Positions 5,711 to 15,372 of a stretch of DNA of 64,000 bases are shown in pieces. The stretch covers positions 62,001 to 126,000 of the forward strand of contig JAFDZV010000006.1 of the NCBI GenBank assembly GCA_018266795.1, given 5' to 3'. The translations under genes and the position numbers were made by a program. Under the pieces are notes generated by a model. It was given only the letters and a program-made list of their open reading frames with translations. It did no database searches and had not been told where the DNA came from. The stretch's first letter is position 1. Each line of letters begins with the position of its first letter. This stretch comes from Bacteroidota bacterium. Lineage in GTDB: Bacteria; Bacteroidota; Ignavibacteria; OLB7.

Positions 5711-8700
5711 TCAGCGCCCTCGCGGTGTGAATGTAATGTGGGGCAATTTGGGATCAACTGCCACTCCTTTCAGTGTTTCTGAACCTGGCCTCATGTCACC
5801 AGCTTTGTTTGCATTCGGATTCTTCGGTAATTCATACAAAGCTGACTGCCTTGCCCTAGCATTCCCTCCTTCAATAATGTAATCCCAATCAGAAGCGGCA
5901 TTAGCGATTCCTCGTGCACGGCTACCGACAACTGTAATCTTAAGGCCACGTTTATCAGCTACTGTTTGAATTCGAGAAATCTGTTCCCGTGTTAGATTCT
6001 CCAATTTAGCTCCTCCCCCAACACTAGGACCGACTCTCTCTGCACCCCCGCTTGTTACCGGAGCTTCCGCCGGCGCGGCCGGTGCCGTTTTCTGCGCCGC
6101 GGCCTCTGCGGGTGCTGCCGGTTCCGCCGCCGGTGCCGGCGTGCGTACCCCTGCCGCCATCTCGGAGAGACCGCCGTAGATCACCACTTCAGCGGCCTTC
6201 GTGAGCCAGAACCGCGCCGCGGACTTCCCGCCGTTCTGGCCTGTGGCGTTCTTGAACGTCTCGACGTAGCCGCCGATGGTTTTCGCGGGCTCCACCATCA
6301 GCCGGAGCGTCGGGGCCAGCGGAAGGATGTAGACGTCGAAGGTCGCCGACGCAAAATTGTTCACGATGTCCTTGCCGACACCGGCCAGGACGCTCTCCTT
6401 GCCGTCGCTCTGGAACACCGGAGGGGCCTGCAAGGCGGGCCCGGACTCCGGCGCGGCCTGCATCCCCGTCGGATCCGTGAGCCGCACCGGGTTGTCCTCG
6501 CAGTAGGCGTAGGGGCTCGTTGCCCGGTCCGTCTCCCACAGCCGGTCCGGGCTCGGGAAGTGTCCGGTCTCCGGATCGTACCGGCGATCCGAGAGGTCAT
6601 ACAGCCCCGTCTCGCGGTCCGCTTCCTGATTGTTGAACCCCTGGCGTTCACCGGCTACCACGCCGCCGCTGCCGCCGAGCACGTTCCCCCACGGATCGTA
6701 GTCAACGTGCCGCTCCGCCGTCCCCTCGACCGCCACGCGGAGCGACGCGAGGTGGTCGCTGACCTGGTACTCCTTCACGCCGTTCGGCTTCGTGACCACC
6801 TGCGTGATATCCTCGCGCACGCCGTTCCAGCCGACGCCGTTGGTCAGGTACTCGGTTGGGTAGATGTTGACCCGCCGCCCCGTGCCACCGCAACCGGCCG
6901 CGCCGCTGATTTGCTGGCCGTGATAGACCGCAAGTTGTGAGCCGCCGCCGAGAAGATAATACACCCACGCATAGGCGCTCACGCTGTCCGTCTGCGCGGC
7001 GCTGTAGAGCCGCTTCTCCTCCCGCTCGCCCCCCGCGCTGTAGCGGTACTGCCAGTCCTCCGTGCCCGTCGCGGAGCGCCAGATGTTCGCCCGCTTCATC
7101 AGGTGCCGGTAGCTGTAGCGGTACCGTTCGTCGGAGAGCGGCACGTCCGTTCCGTTCTTCACCTCGTAGCGGGCGCGTTCGCTCGTTGCGCCATCGCCGT
7201 CATACGTGTAGGCCGTGCGCGTCGGGTTCACGAAGCCGGGCGAGAGGAGATGGCCCGCAAGCCGGTTGGTGCCGGGCGTGTAGCTGTAGGTGTCGTACGC
7301 CGTCATGCCGTTGTTGGCTTCCAGCCGGTTGCCCCCCGCGTCGTAGCGGTATCCCGTCGCCGCGGTGATCCCGATCCCGCCGGGGGCGGGACCTTGCGTG
7401 TACTGCGTCAAGCGCTGCACGGAGTCATAGCTGTAAAGCTGCCGCTGCCGCGCGCCGCCGCTATGCGCGTAGGTCTGCCCCGTGATCTGGCCTGCCGGAT
7501 CGTACGTCAATGCCTCGCGGAACAGATCCGCGCCGCCGTGCGTGGCCACGAGCGAATCCAGCCCCTTCATGTGGTTGTAGGCGAAGCGCACAAGCACATT
7601 CGCGGGCGGGTAGCTCATCGAGTCCACCGCGCCGCTCTTCGTGTAGCGATAGACGATATCGGCAACGGCGGGACGCGCAAGCGGCGCGGGATAGCGCCAT
7701 TGGTTCACGTTGCCGTTGTTGATCAATCCGGTACCCGACGCGCCGAGGCTGGTCCAGATGCTGTCCACCTTCGCATCGCCCCCCGTGCCGTACCACGTGG
7801 TGTATTGCCGGAGCGGATCGGCCACGGCCACGCTCGTGATCTGGTTGGCGCTGTTGTAGGTGTAGTACACGGCGTCGTATCCAAGATCCTCCGTGTAGCG
7901 AAGGAGCGCTTCCAGGCGGCCGCGCTCATCGTACGAGCAGACGGCGTAATGGAACGGCTCCGAACCGCGCTCGCGCCATGCAACCGCCGCCTCACGTCCC
8001 TTCAGGTTCCGGAGCACTCCGGTCGGCGCAAGCGCGTTCCATTTCGCGAGCGGCGGGAAGGCGCTCCAGACCGCGCCGCGTTGCGCGGGGAGCGTGTCGT
8101 AGGCCACGGCCGTACGCACAAACTCCGGGTACGTGGCAACATTCTCGAAGTCATCGGGCGATGCGCCCGGGAGATCGGTCGAGGTGTAGAACTGCGCCGG
8201 ATGCACGATCATCGGGCCGCGCGCGGAGTCCGTTTCACCAAGCGATGCAAGCGGCGGGAAGGTGCAGCCTGTAATCGCGAAGGTGTTTGTTGGGGCGAAC
8301 GTCGGCACCGTGCGGACGGGTGCGTTCCACAACGTGCGGTTGGCGGTGAGGATGCTCGCCACGGCCCCCGTGTGCAGCGTCGTCGCGTCAAGGTTCGTCT
8401 CGCGCGAGGCCAGCGCGTCGCTCCACCCCTGCATGTGCCGCCCCGCGTGCTTCGTGCCGCCCGGCTGCCCGCCGTCATCGCGATGCGCGGCGGTGATCGG
8501 CCCGCAGAACCAGTCGAGCGCATCCTCGTTGTACGTCCCGCAGTCCGCGTTCGCGAGGAACGCCTCGCCGATCAGCGTCACGCGGTTCAGGTCGTCATAC
8601 TCGGTGAAGCTCAGTTCGTGGTTATTCGCCTGTGCCTGTGTCTGGGTGAAGCGCGCATTGCCGAGCGCGTCGTACGCGAACGATATCGCCCCCAGGTCCG

Positions 8701-11700
8701 GCTGCTGCTTGTAGCGCACGTTCCCCCAGGCATCGTAGGCGTAGCGCGTGGTATCCCCCTTCGGGCTCACGGCCTGCGCCAGCCGTCCCTGCACGTCGTA
8801 CTCGTACGTGGTCGCAAGCTTCAGCCCGTTGGTGTCCGCCACCGAGCGGCGGAGAAGTCCGAACGCATCGGTGCAGTGCGTGTACGTGACGCCATCTTCG
8901 TTGCGCGTGGTGGTGATCTCGCAATAGCCGTGATAGGCGCTGTCGCTCAGGCCGAACGCCGACGGAAGCCCCTGCCGGTACGTCGTGGTGCTGAACGTTC
9001 CATCCCCGTTGATGCTCTTCACGGGCCGGGCCGCGCCGTCATACTCCACAACGGCGGTATCGCCGGAGCGGTCGCGCGTGCGCAGCCGTTCGCCGCCCCC
9101 TGTGTATGTGTAGGCCAGCGTGTCGGTCCGCGCGGCTCCATGCCCGGTGAACGGCGTGATAGTTCGGATGATGCGCCCGTCCGCCCCGTAGGTGCTCGTT
9201 GCCGCCGTGCGGCGGATCACAGCGCCATGCGTCGCGGCAAGGTCGTACTGGTTCGCGGTGTGGCGGATGTCGTCCAGCTTCGCGGTTGCCGTCGCCGTCA
9301 GCGAGTCATCGGCGTAGGTGTAGGCGAGCGTGTAGTCCGCCGTCTCCGTGGGCCGCTTGAAGGTCCCCTTCAGCACGAGCGCCGGGCGGGTGTCCTCGGC
9401 GTCCACGCCGTCCACGAACGAGATGGTTCCCCCGGCCGTCGAGACGGAGAGCCTGACGGTCAACTGTGCTCCCGCATGCAGCGCGAGAAGCTGGCTCTTT
9501 ACCGGCATCAGATCCACCTTGAGCGTGAAGCCGGTGGGATCATCCCCCGCACCGAGCGGAGAACGCCCGCCCCCCTTCTCCTGTGCACGGCCTGTTCCAA
9601 GCGGATTCTCGCCGCAATTGAACACGTAGCTCTTCGCGAAGCCGAACTGGTCGATGGCGACGGTCAACGTCACGCACTCACCCGTGATCTGCATCGGGTG
9701 CAGTTCCAGATACGCCGAGTCCGGAACGTCCGCGTTGAGCAGAGCGCTCGCGGAGTCCACGGTGTATTGCAGATACCCATCGTGGTAGTCGTTGCCCGTG
9801 TACGGAAGGTGTACGGTGCAGCTTTGCAACGGCGTGGCGCCGTGCCGCTTCGTCTCCGGATTGGCGGGCGGGCACGGGCAATCGGGAATCACGCTCGCCG
9901 TGTGGGCGGCGTAGAGGTCCGGAAGATCCTCGGTGAGCTGCGGGCCGCCGTGGATGATGCCGTTGGAATCACACCGCACCGTGTCGGCCGTGAAGCGATG
10001 CCGCGTGAAGCCCACGATGCCGATGCGCTCGCGCGAACTGTAGCGCATGGTGTCGATGGAATCCCGCCGCGCGAAATCGCCCGGCGACCACATGGTGAGA
10101 AGCCGCCCGTTGCGGTCGTGATCGTAGCGGGCGTAGTTCCCGTTGGCATCAATCTCCGAAGCGAGCAGGCCGTAATAGCCGTACTGGTTGATCGCGAGCA
10201 GCGTGTCATACGCCAGCGTGTCACCGGCATAGCGCCGCACCACCGAGTGCTCCACCAGCGGCTTGTTGAAGGCGACGGAGAAATACCCGTCATGCGGCAG
10301 CGTCGTGTCGCGCTTCGTGCCGTCATCCCGAAGGATGGAGCCCACGGCCGCATAGGCGCCGCCCGCACGCCGCAGCTTCGGGGAGGAATAGCTCTCGTAG
10401 TAGTACTGCCGGTACGCGCCGTTCGCCTCGGTCTCGATCACCGGCAGGTTCAAACCGTTCGTCCGGGAGTGCACCGACGCCGAGCGAAAGCGGCGAACGC
10501 CCCCCGCGCCGATGTCGTACGTCGTGTCCAGCGTGCCGCGATAGAGGAGGTCGTTGAGATAGTGCGGCGCAACGTTCTCGCCCGCAAAGACGTACTCCTG
10601 TCCGCCGAGGATCGCGCCCGATGCGTCCGCAGTCACGTGACGGCGGAGCATACCGTAGCACGGCGGCAGCGACATACGTTCCGCCGTGCTGTCCAGGTGG
10701 AAGACCATGACGCGAGGGTTGCGCATCCAGTCCTCCCACGGCCCGCTGATCGTTCCCGAATCGATCGCGGCGCGATAGTTCGCGAGTGTGGCGAACTTGT
10801 CCAACAGGGTATCCAGCCGCGTGAGCGTGGTATCGATCAGGCGAAGGTCGATGAACTCCGATGTGTCGCGCAGCCATGCCGCGCCGGTACCGGGGTCGAT
10901 CGTGGTGGTGACGCTCCGCTTCACCTCCGGGCCGAAGAGCGACGTGAGCCGCGCATCGCCGCCGTAGGTGCGTGCCGTGTCGAACTGGTATTCGTGCACA
11001 TGTTTGCTTCGCACCACACCCGCGACCACGACGGAATCACGTGTTGGCAGCCAGATGTAGGGAGAGATTGCCTGTTGTTCGGTGCGGGTGTCGCTGGAGG
11101 AGACAACCTCGGAGGAGTCCGTGACCTTCGTCACCTCGGTGAAACGGTTCGGCGGAAGGCGCCGGAGCGAATCGGGCAACGGGTGATACACGTAGTCTGT
11201 AGTCGTGGCGTGACGCCGGTGCGTCACGGTGTCGATGCTCCGCGCCTCGCTTCGGTAGAACGCCGTACCGTCGTGATAATAGGTGTTGCGCTGCTCGGTC
11301 AACAGGCTCCCGCCCGCATCGTACTTGCGAACAACCGACGCAACGTTCGTGTGCAGGTAGGGATAGTTCAGCGAGTCCGTGCCGGGCGCGCCGTACGGCA
11401 GCAGCACGGCGGAGCGTACCGTGTCCTCCTGAAGCCAGTTCCCGTTGAAGATCCAGTTCCCGCCCGCGTAGGAGATGCGGTACGACGCCGTGGGCTCCAC
11501 GACCCGGTTCAGGCGAAGGTTGTTCGCGGTGAAGTTAATCGTTGCGTTGGTGCGGTTGGCCACCGGGAAGTTGAAGTTCCTATACGTCCTCGAATACGGC
11601 TCGTACTCGAAGTGCGTCGTGCGTCCCTCGGGGTCGATGATGTCGGTGACATAGCCGAGGGAGCTTTCGTAGAGCGCGGTGTTGGCGATCGCCTCCGGCA

Positions 11701-13012
11701 GGAGATGCCCAAGCGCTTCGGCCGTCTGGGTGAAGTAGCCGCGCGATGCGATCGGCAGCGATGTGGTGCTGGTAGCGCGTCCGGACGGCTGCGCCTTCGG
11801 GTAGCGGACGCGGGTCGTACGGCCGAGCGCCTGGACGGTCAACGCGTTGTCGGAGTAGTCGATGTGCACATCCCCGATGTCCGTCACCAGAGCGCGGCCG
11901 GGGGTGGAGTCGATCACGTCCGTAAAGATGGGGTCGTAGATGTTGCCGTTGTTCGGCGTCGCGACCTGATGCGGGTAGTACTGCCGCGTCCGCTTGATGT
12001 CCCAGATCAACGCACCGCTGTTGCTGTTGATCTGTTCGAGATAGAAGACCGTGGGACCGGCCGTCATCGCGCCGTAGCGCGTCGGCACGGCGAGGCCGCG
12101 GCCCGCGTATGCCTGCATGCCGTACGGCGTGGTCCATTCGCGGAAGACCGCTTCGACTCCAGAACCGTCGTAGTACTTCAGGATGCGCGGCATGAAGCGC
12201 CAGCGCTCGCCGGGCGCAACGACGCTGTTCACCAGATCGCGCGCCGCCGGAAGCCAGCCCGTACTATCGAAGGTGACCACCGCATAGGCGCGTGAGTTCG
12301 CCTGTGCCTCGTAGTAGTAGCCAACGTACAGTGTGCTGCGTGACTCGATCGGAACGCCGCCGTTCTTCTCCGATGTGTGGAGCAAGGTGCAGACCGAACC
12401 ATCCGAACGAAGAAGTTGAATACGATCGGTGAAGGTTGGTTCGGGGTCGTTCGCGTCCGCGAAATCACCCATGCGGTTGCATGCGTCATATCCATCAGCG
12501 AGCCATACGGCGTCGTGGTCGTCGAACGTGGAGCGCGTGGTGTCCTGCCCGTTGGCGTACTTCGACGGGTCGCAGATGTATGAACTGTTCGAGGAGATCA
12601 TCCCGACACACCAGCCGTTGCAGCCGAGGAGCCACGCGGGGCGGTTCTCCGAGAAGCGCGCCCAATGCGAGAAGAGATAGGCGTATCCGTCCTGATAGGT
12701 CCGGTAGGTGGAGAACTGAACGGAGCCGCAGTAGTTGAGCGAGACCGAGAGCGGATAGCCCGAGACGGACGTATTGAGGATGGGATAACTGTAGCTCACG
12801 TTCCCGTTGCTGTTGGAGACGATGAGCCTGCCGTCGGTCGTGACCACGCCCGATTGCGCGTACCCGCGTTCGTCGTAGAGCTCCTGCGCCGCGCGGACGG
12901 TGGCGGCTTCGGTCGAATACTGCGCCCGCGCCGACTGCGCGGCTGCAAGGAGCATGCAGCACGCGAGCGCGAGGCGCACGGCGCGGCCGAGTGGGCGGAT
13001 GAATTGAATCAT
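5711..13012 (-). CDS. Full-length Rhs/YD-repeat polymorphic toxin with nucleotidyltransferase-like tip
   Basis: A 2433-residue protein. Residues 1-30 form a Sec signal peptide (LALACCMLLAAAQSARAQ). An N-terminal region to about residue 450 has no family I know. A long YD-repeat region follows (for example YEYDVQGRLAQAVSPKGDTT and RYAYDAWGNVRY), which would wind into the Rhs shell. The core ends near residue 2184 with PYAYCEDNPVRLTDPTGM. After a conserved linker and Ala/Pro spacer, the last ~115 residues carry VVGSRARGIANAASDWDYII. The G-S at about 2363 and the D-x-D at about 2375-2377 are the signature of polymerase-beta-type nucleotidyltransferases, so the toxin may transfer nucleotides onto RNA, protein or metabolites. 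There is no T9SS sorting tail. The immunity gene follows after one base. Confidence 0.92.
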   Translation of the reverse strand: MIQFIRPLGRAVRLALACCMLLAAAQSARAQYSTEAATVRAAQELYDERGYAQSGVVTTDGRLIVSNSNGNVSYSYPILNTSVSGYPLSVSLNYCGSVQFSTYRTYQDGYAYLFSHWARFSENRPAWLLGCNGWCVGMISSNSSYICDPSKYANGQDTTRSTFDDHDAVWLADGYDACNRMGDFADANDPEPTFTDRIQLLRSDGSVCTLLHTSEKNGGVPIESRSTLYVGYYYEAQANSRAYAVVTFDSTGWLPAARDLVNSVVAPGERWRFMPRILKYYDGSGVEAVFREWTTPYGMQAYAGRGLAVPTRYGAMTAGPTVFYLEQINSNSGALIWDIKRTRQYYPHQVATPNNGNIYDPIFTDVIDSTPGRALVTDIGDVHIDYSDNALTVQALGRTTRVRYPKAQPSGRATSTTSLPIASRGYFTQTAEALGHLLPEAIANTALYESSLGYVTDIIDPEGRTTHFEYEPYSRTYRNFNFPVANRTNATINFTANNLRLNRVVEPTASYRISYAGGNWIFNGNWLQEDTVRSAVLLPYGAPGTDSLNYPYLHTNVASVVRKYDAGGSLLTEQRNTYYHDGTAFYRSEARSIDTVTHRRHATTTDYVYHPLPDSLRRLPPNRFTEVTKVTDSSEVVSSSDTRTEQQAISPYIWLPTRDSVVVAGVVRSKHVHEYQFDTARTYGGDARLTSLFGPEVKRSVTTTIDPGTGAAWLRDTSEFIDLRLIDTTLTRLDTLLDKFATLANYRAAIDSGTISGPWEDWMRNPRVMVFHLDSTAERMSLPPCYGMLRRHVTADASGAILGGQEYVFAGENVAPHYLNDLLYRGTLDTTYDIGAGGVRRFRSASVHSRTNGLNLPVIETEANGAYRQYYYESYSSPKLRRAGGAYAAVGSILRDDGTKRDTTLPHDGYFSVAFNKPLVEHSVVRRYAGDTLAYDTLLAINQYGYYGLLASEIDANGNYARYDHDRNGRLLTMWSPGDFARRDSIDTMRYSSRERIGIVGFTRHRFTADTVRCDSNGIIHGGPQLTEDLPDLYAAHTASVIPDCPCPPANPETKRHGATPLQSCTVHLPYTGNDYHDGYLQYTVDSASALLNADVPDSAYLELHPMQITGECVTLTVAIDQFGFAKSYVFNCGENPLGTGRAQEKGGGRSPLGAGDDPTGFTLKVDLMPVKSQLLALHAGAQLTVRLSVSTAGGTISFVDGVDAEDTRPALVLKGTFKRPTETADYTLAYTYADDSLTATATAKLDDIRHTANQYDLAATHGAVIRRTAATSTYGADGRIIRTITPFTGHGAARTDTLAYTYTGGGERLRTRDRSGDTAVVEYDGAARPVKSINGDGTFSTTTYRQGLPSAFGLSDSAYHGYCEITTTRNEDGVTYTHCTDAFGLLRRSVADTNGLKLATTYEYDVQGRLAQAVSPKGDTTRYAYDAWGNVRYKQQPDLGAISFAYDALGNARFTQTQAQANNHELSFTEYDDLNRVTLIGEAFLANADCGTYNEDALDWFCGPITAAHRDDGGQPGGTKHAGRHMQGWSDALASRETNLDATTLHTGAVASILTANRTLWNAPVRTVPTFAPTNTFAITGCTFPPLASLGETDSARGPMIVHPAQFYTSTDLPGASPDDFENVATYPEFVRTAVAYDTLPAQRGAVWSAFPPLAKWNALAPTGVLRNLKGREAAVAWRERGSEPFHYAVCSYDERGRLEALLRYTEDLGYDAVYYTYNSANQITSVAVADPLRQYTTWYGTGGDAKVDSIWTSLGASGTGLINNGNVNQWRYPAPLARPAVADIVYRYTKSGAVDSMSYPPANVLVRFAYNHMKGLDSLVATHGGADLFREALTYDPAGQITGQTYAHSGGARQRQLYSYDSVQRLTQYTQGPAPGGIGITAATGYRYDAGGNRLEANNGMTAYDTYSYTPGTNRLAGHLLSPGFVNPTRTAYTYDGDGATSERARYEVKNGTDVPLSDERYRYSYRHLMKRANIWRSATGTEDWQYRYSAGGEREEKRLYSAAQTDSVSAYAWVYYLLGGGSQLAVYHGQQISGAAGCGGTGRRVNIYPTEYLTNGVGWNGVREDITQVVTKPNGVKEYQVSDHLASLRVAVEGTAERHVDYDPWGNVLGGSGGVVAGERQGFNNQEADRETGLYDLSDRRYDPETGHFPSPDRLWETDRATSPYAYCEDNPVRLTDPTGMQAAPESGPALQAPPVFQSDGKESVLAGVGKDIVNNFASATFDVYILPLAPTLRLMVEPAKTIGGYVETFKNATGQNGGKSAARFWLTKAAEVVIYGGLSEMAAGVRTPAPAAEPAAPAEAAAQKTAPAAPAEAPVTSGGAERVGPSVGGGAKLENLTREQISRIQTVADKRGLKITVVGSRARGIANAASDWDYIIEGGNARARQSALYELPKNPNANKAGDMRPGSETLKGVAVDPKLPHITFTPRGR
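6174..6951. repeat. Rhs core segment shared with two displaced tips
   Basis: This part of the full-length gene is repeated twice downstream: 6453-6951 matches 998-1500, and 6174-6572 matches 3452-3847. The near identity, including synonymous positions, suggests recent duplication or ongoing gene conversion that could swap tips. Confidence 0.85.
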
Positions 13013-13059
13013 GAGTGTTCGAGATAGAGAGAGTTAACGGAACGAATACGAAAGCTGTA

Positions 13060-13114
13060 GCCGCGCGGTCATCGCGCGGCATCGTGCGCGGGTCGCGGAA
13101 TGCAACTCCGCGAC
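13060..13114. other. Two adjacent perfect hairpins between the T9SS-tailed gene and rhs
   Basis: Positions 13060-13080 form an 8-bp perfect stem (GCCGCGCG/CGCGCGGC) with a 5-base loop. Positions 13092-13114 form a second 8-bp perfect stem (GTCGCGGA/TCCGCGAC) with a 7-base loop. They lie in the 161-base gap before the rhs start. Neither has a T-run, so they are not clear terminators; they could be a leader structure or repeat remnants. Confidence 0.5.
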
Positions 13115-13173
13115 AACGCTGTTCGCTGGTTGTCGGTTGTTGGCGTGATATTTCCCAGTTCATCTTTCATCTT

Positions 13174-14157
13174 TCACCTCGTCACCACCACCGGGTATGT
13201 GCCAACAACCCGCCCGCCTGCCGTGCCCTGATCAGTCACGCGCACGGCGTAGTACCCGCTCTCCAGGCGCGAGAGATCGAGCGTGCCGAGAACGCTTGCG
13301 GACGTGTGCGCGGTGACCGTTGACCGCAGCACCACTACGCCGCTTGCGGCAACCACCTCAACCAGATACTCACCTGACGGCACCCGGATCGCCTCCACCG
13401 TCGCGGCATCGTTCGCGGGGTTCGGATAGATGCGCATCACGGGAAGATCACCGTTCGGTGTCGTGCCATGCCGTGCCGTGTCCGGAGCGGTCACGGTGAG
13501 CGAGACGGACGCGAGTTCGTAGCTCTTCCGGCCGGAGAGATCGCGTGAGCCTGGGGCCTGCATCTGCGGGCGGTAGTCCATCGCGAAGAAGGGAGCCGAT
13601 TGGAACGGCGCAACGGCGTCAAGGCGGACAACCGGCTGCGCGGCGAGCGCGGCCTGTCCGAAGATCACGAGCGTGCGAAGCGTGTCGCGTTGCGCGTTGC
13701 CGATGGTCGCCATGCCGTGCAGGGCAAGCATCATATCGGCGAGGGTGTCGCCGTTGAGGCGCATGAACGTTGCAGAGCCGTGCAGGTTGGCCCAGGCCGG
13801 GTACTGCACGACGGTGTACGGCACACTCAGGCCGGGCGGAACGCCTCCCATGCAAGCCATCATCGCATCGCGTTGCGACGGCGAGAGAAGCCGTGGCATT
13901 ACCGGGCGCCCCCAGACGATCACGCGCGGGAGATAGTCGCCGGTGAGCGGATCGGCAGCACCCCACACTGTATCGGGATAGCATGTGGGCGTGATATGTC
14001 CCACGTAGAGCACGGCCATGCCGTGATGAACGCTGTCCGGCGCGTAGGTGAACGGGGCGGGGTCCGGTGTGAGGCTCTGCGCATCGGCAGGTTGTACAAG
14101 CAGGAATGTGAGCGTAATTACCGTCAGAAGCACGCGGTCGCGCAGCCGGAGCGGCAT
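13174..14157 (-). CDS. Secreted protein with T9SS type A sorting domain
   Basis: About 327 residues from the ATG at 14157, chosen because it places a clean signal peptide at the N-terminus (RVLLTVITLTFLLVQPADAQ). Upstream in-frame starts at 14187, 14232 and 14253 are possible. The middle part has no recognised enzymatic motif. The last ~85 residues are a T9SS C-terminal domain: MRIYPNPANDAATVEAIRVP, a G-E-Y-L-V-E-V strand, VVVLRSTV, then LSRLESGYYAVRVTDQG and a final V-V-V-T-R. Such tails are cut by PorU after outer-membrane translocation, and a PorU homologue lies at 17982-22103. It is upstream of and collinear with rhs, 161 bases apart, so co-transcription is possible. Confidence 0.85.
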   Translation of the reverse strand: MPLRLRDRVLLTVITLTFLLVQPADAQSLTPDPAPFTYAPDSVHHGMAVLYVGHITPTCYPDTVWGAADPLTGDYLPRVIVWGRPVMPRLLSPSQRDAMMACMGGVPPGLSVPYTVVQYPAWANLHGSATFMRLNGDTLADMMLALHGMATIGNAQRDTLRTLVIFGQAALAAQPVVRLDAVAPFQSAPFFAMDYRPQMQAPGSRDLSGRKSYELASVSLTVTAPDTARHGTTPNGDLPVMRIYPNPANDAATVEAIRVPSGEYLVEVVAASGVVVLRSTVTAHTSASVLGTLDLSRLESGYYAVRVTDQGTAGGRVVGTYPVVVTR

Positions 14158-14795
14158 TGATGGTTGCAATGGTGTCGTGTGTTGCATTGTGAAGGAGCAG
14201 AAAATGAATATCCATGCAGCACATTTCGTCATGAAGAACGATCGTACCGCCAAAAGCCTGACACGGGAAATGTCCGCAGATTATGGACCGAAATACTCCA
14301 CTGCCCGTGCGTAGAATTCATGCGGGCACGGCGCGGCCGGCGGCAGGCATCGGTATGCAGCCGGGAGAGCGATCGACATCATGCAGTATGGCGCGCAATA
14401 CCGTGAGCGGCGCACAGCGGCGGCGCCTCGGATTGCGGGCAGGCGCTCATGAAAGCCAGGGCAACGGAGATACGTGGAACTGCAGCCGACAGGCGTGTGG
14501 GCGCCACTGTGAACGAAGGCTGCAGCAACTGGTGATTCGCACGCAGGGAATCAACGGGTGCGAAATAACACGATCGGATTGTATTGTGCAAGAGATTTCA
14601 TAACCATGAAAAGGTATTTATTTGTCCACGTTCGAGTGGTTTGACGGAACGTTGACATTCGGGATACGAAGGGTTTACATCGCGAATAATAAGCGCTCCC
14701 GGCGCATGGGAAATTGCCGCCTCATGATTCACCTCGCGTTCACCTGGATTATCGTCGTTGTGGAGTTCGTCGCGAAGAGAACTCCGCGACAACGA

Positions 14796-14890
14796 ACGGT
14801 TACGGTGCACGCCCTGCCACGTTGTTCGATGTAGAAAACCGATGACACCGTAACGCCGGACCTCGCCCGCCGCTCCATCCTCTCTGTAAC
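14796..14890. repeat. Imperfect direct repeat, copy A
   Basis: About 95 bases that match 15133-15226 at most positions. Both begin acggttacg, contain a tgccacg-tg-tcgat block and gccggacctcgcccgccgct, and end ccatcctctctgtaac. The flanking sequence differs, so the repeat is a discrete unit. Confidence 0.75.
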
Positions 14891-15132
14891 CTTCGTCAAG
14901 AGAGAATGCACCGGCTACAGATAGCTTGGAACGCCAAGTACTTGCGAGGGAGTAATCCGATATGCGTTCAGCAACACGTTGGGCCTGAGTTTTACTCAGG
15001 CCCTTTTCTCCAGATGGAAATCGCCGAGTAAACTCCGCGATACCACGGGAGGGCGTATCAAGGATCAATTCCATCTGAACTTAGTGCACGGCGGCTCCGC
15101 CGCGTCGTTGATTGCTCTACGTTCACAGGTGT

Positions 15133-15226
15133 ACGGTTACGACGCCGCATTGCCACGCTGCTCGATATCGAAAACCGGTGGCACCGTAGCGCCGGACCTC
15201 GCCCGCCGCTCCATCCTCTCTGTAAC
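15133..15226. repeat. Imperfect direct repeat, copy B
   Basis: The partner of copy A at 14796-14890, separated from it by about 240 bases. The strongest identity is in the last ~40 bases. Confidence 0.75.
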
Positions 15227-15338
15227 GCGCACGGGTTCGTCGAGGAGAGGACTCCGCGACAACGAGCCGGGAGAATTCCGCGACAGCGAACCGGGGTGGT
15301 GATTCGAGCAGGTCGATCCGCACGCGCCACCAACAACA

Positions 15339-15369
15339 AAGCCCTGAAACCGCGATGGCTTCAGGGCTT
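15339..15369 (-). terminator. Hairpin downstream of tRNA-Lys
   Basis: A perfect 10-bp inverted repeat (AAGCCCTGAA with TTCAGGGCTT) and an 11-base loop, 3 bases past the tRNA 3' end. It is followed on the minus strand by TGTTGTTG, a T-rich but interrupted tail. It probably terminates the tRNA transcript. Confidence 0.7.
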
Positions 15370-15372
15370 GAA

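Larger units (their letters stand above)
14158..15338. other. Gene-free, repeat-containing spacer of about 1.2 kb
   Basis: No convincing gene is visible. The open frames here are short and consist of repeat sequence. The element ctccgcgacaacg occurs at 14782 and 15251, with a variant (ttccgcgacagcg) at 15267 and another copy at 13107. A longer imperfect repeat pair is listed separately. It may be decayed mobile or intergenic repeat DNA. Confidence 0.6.

Noticed and set aside
7103-12295. A 1730-codon open frame on the plus strand opposite the rhs gene
   Set aside because: It is the antisense shadow of the YD-repeat coding sequence. The GC-rich repeated codons of the Rhs gene keep the opposite frame free of stops; the translated product is arginine/valine-rich and has no recognisable domain.
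14598-15074. A 158-codon minus-strand frame in the repeat-rich spacer
   Set aside because: It runs through the duplicated repeat and the ctccgcgacaacg elements, and the second repeat copy reads similarly; most likely repeat-derived.
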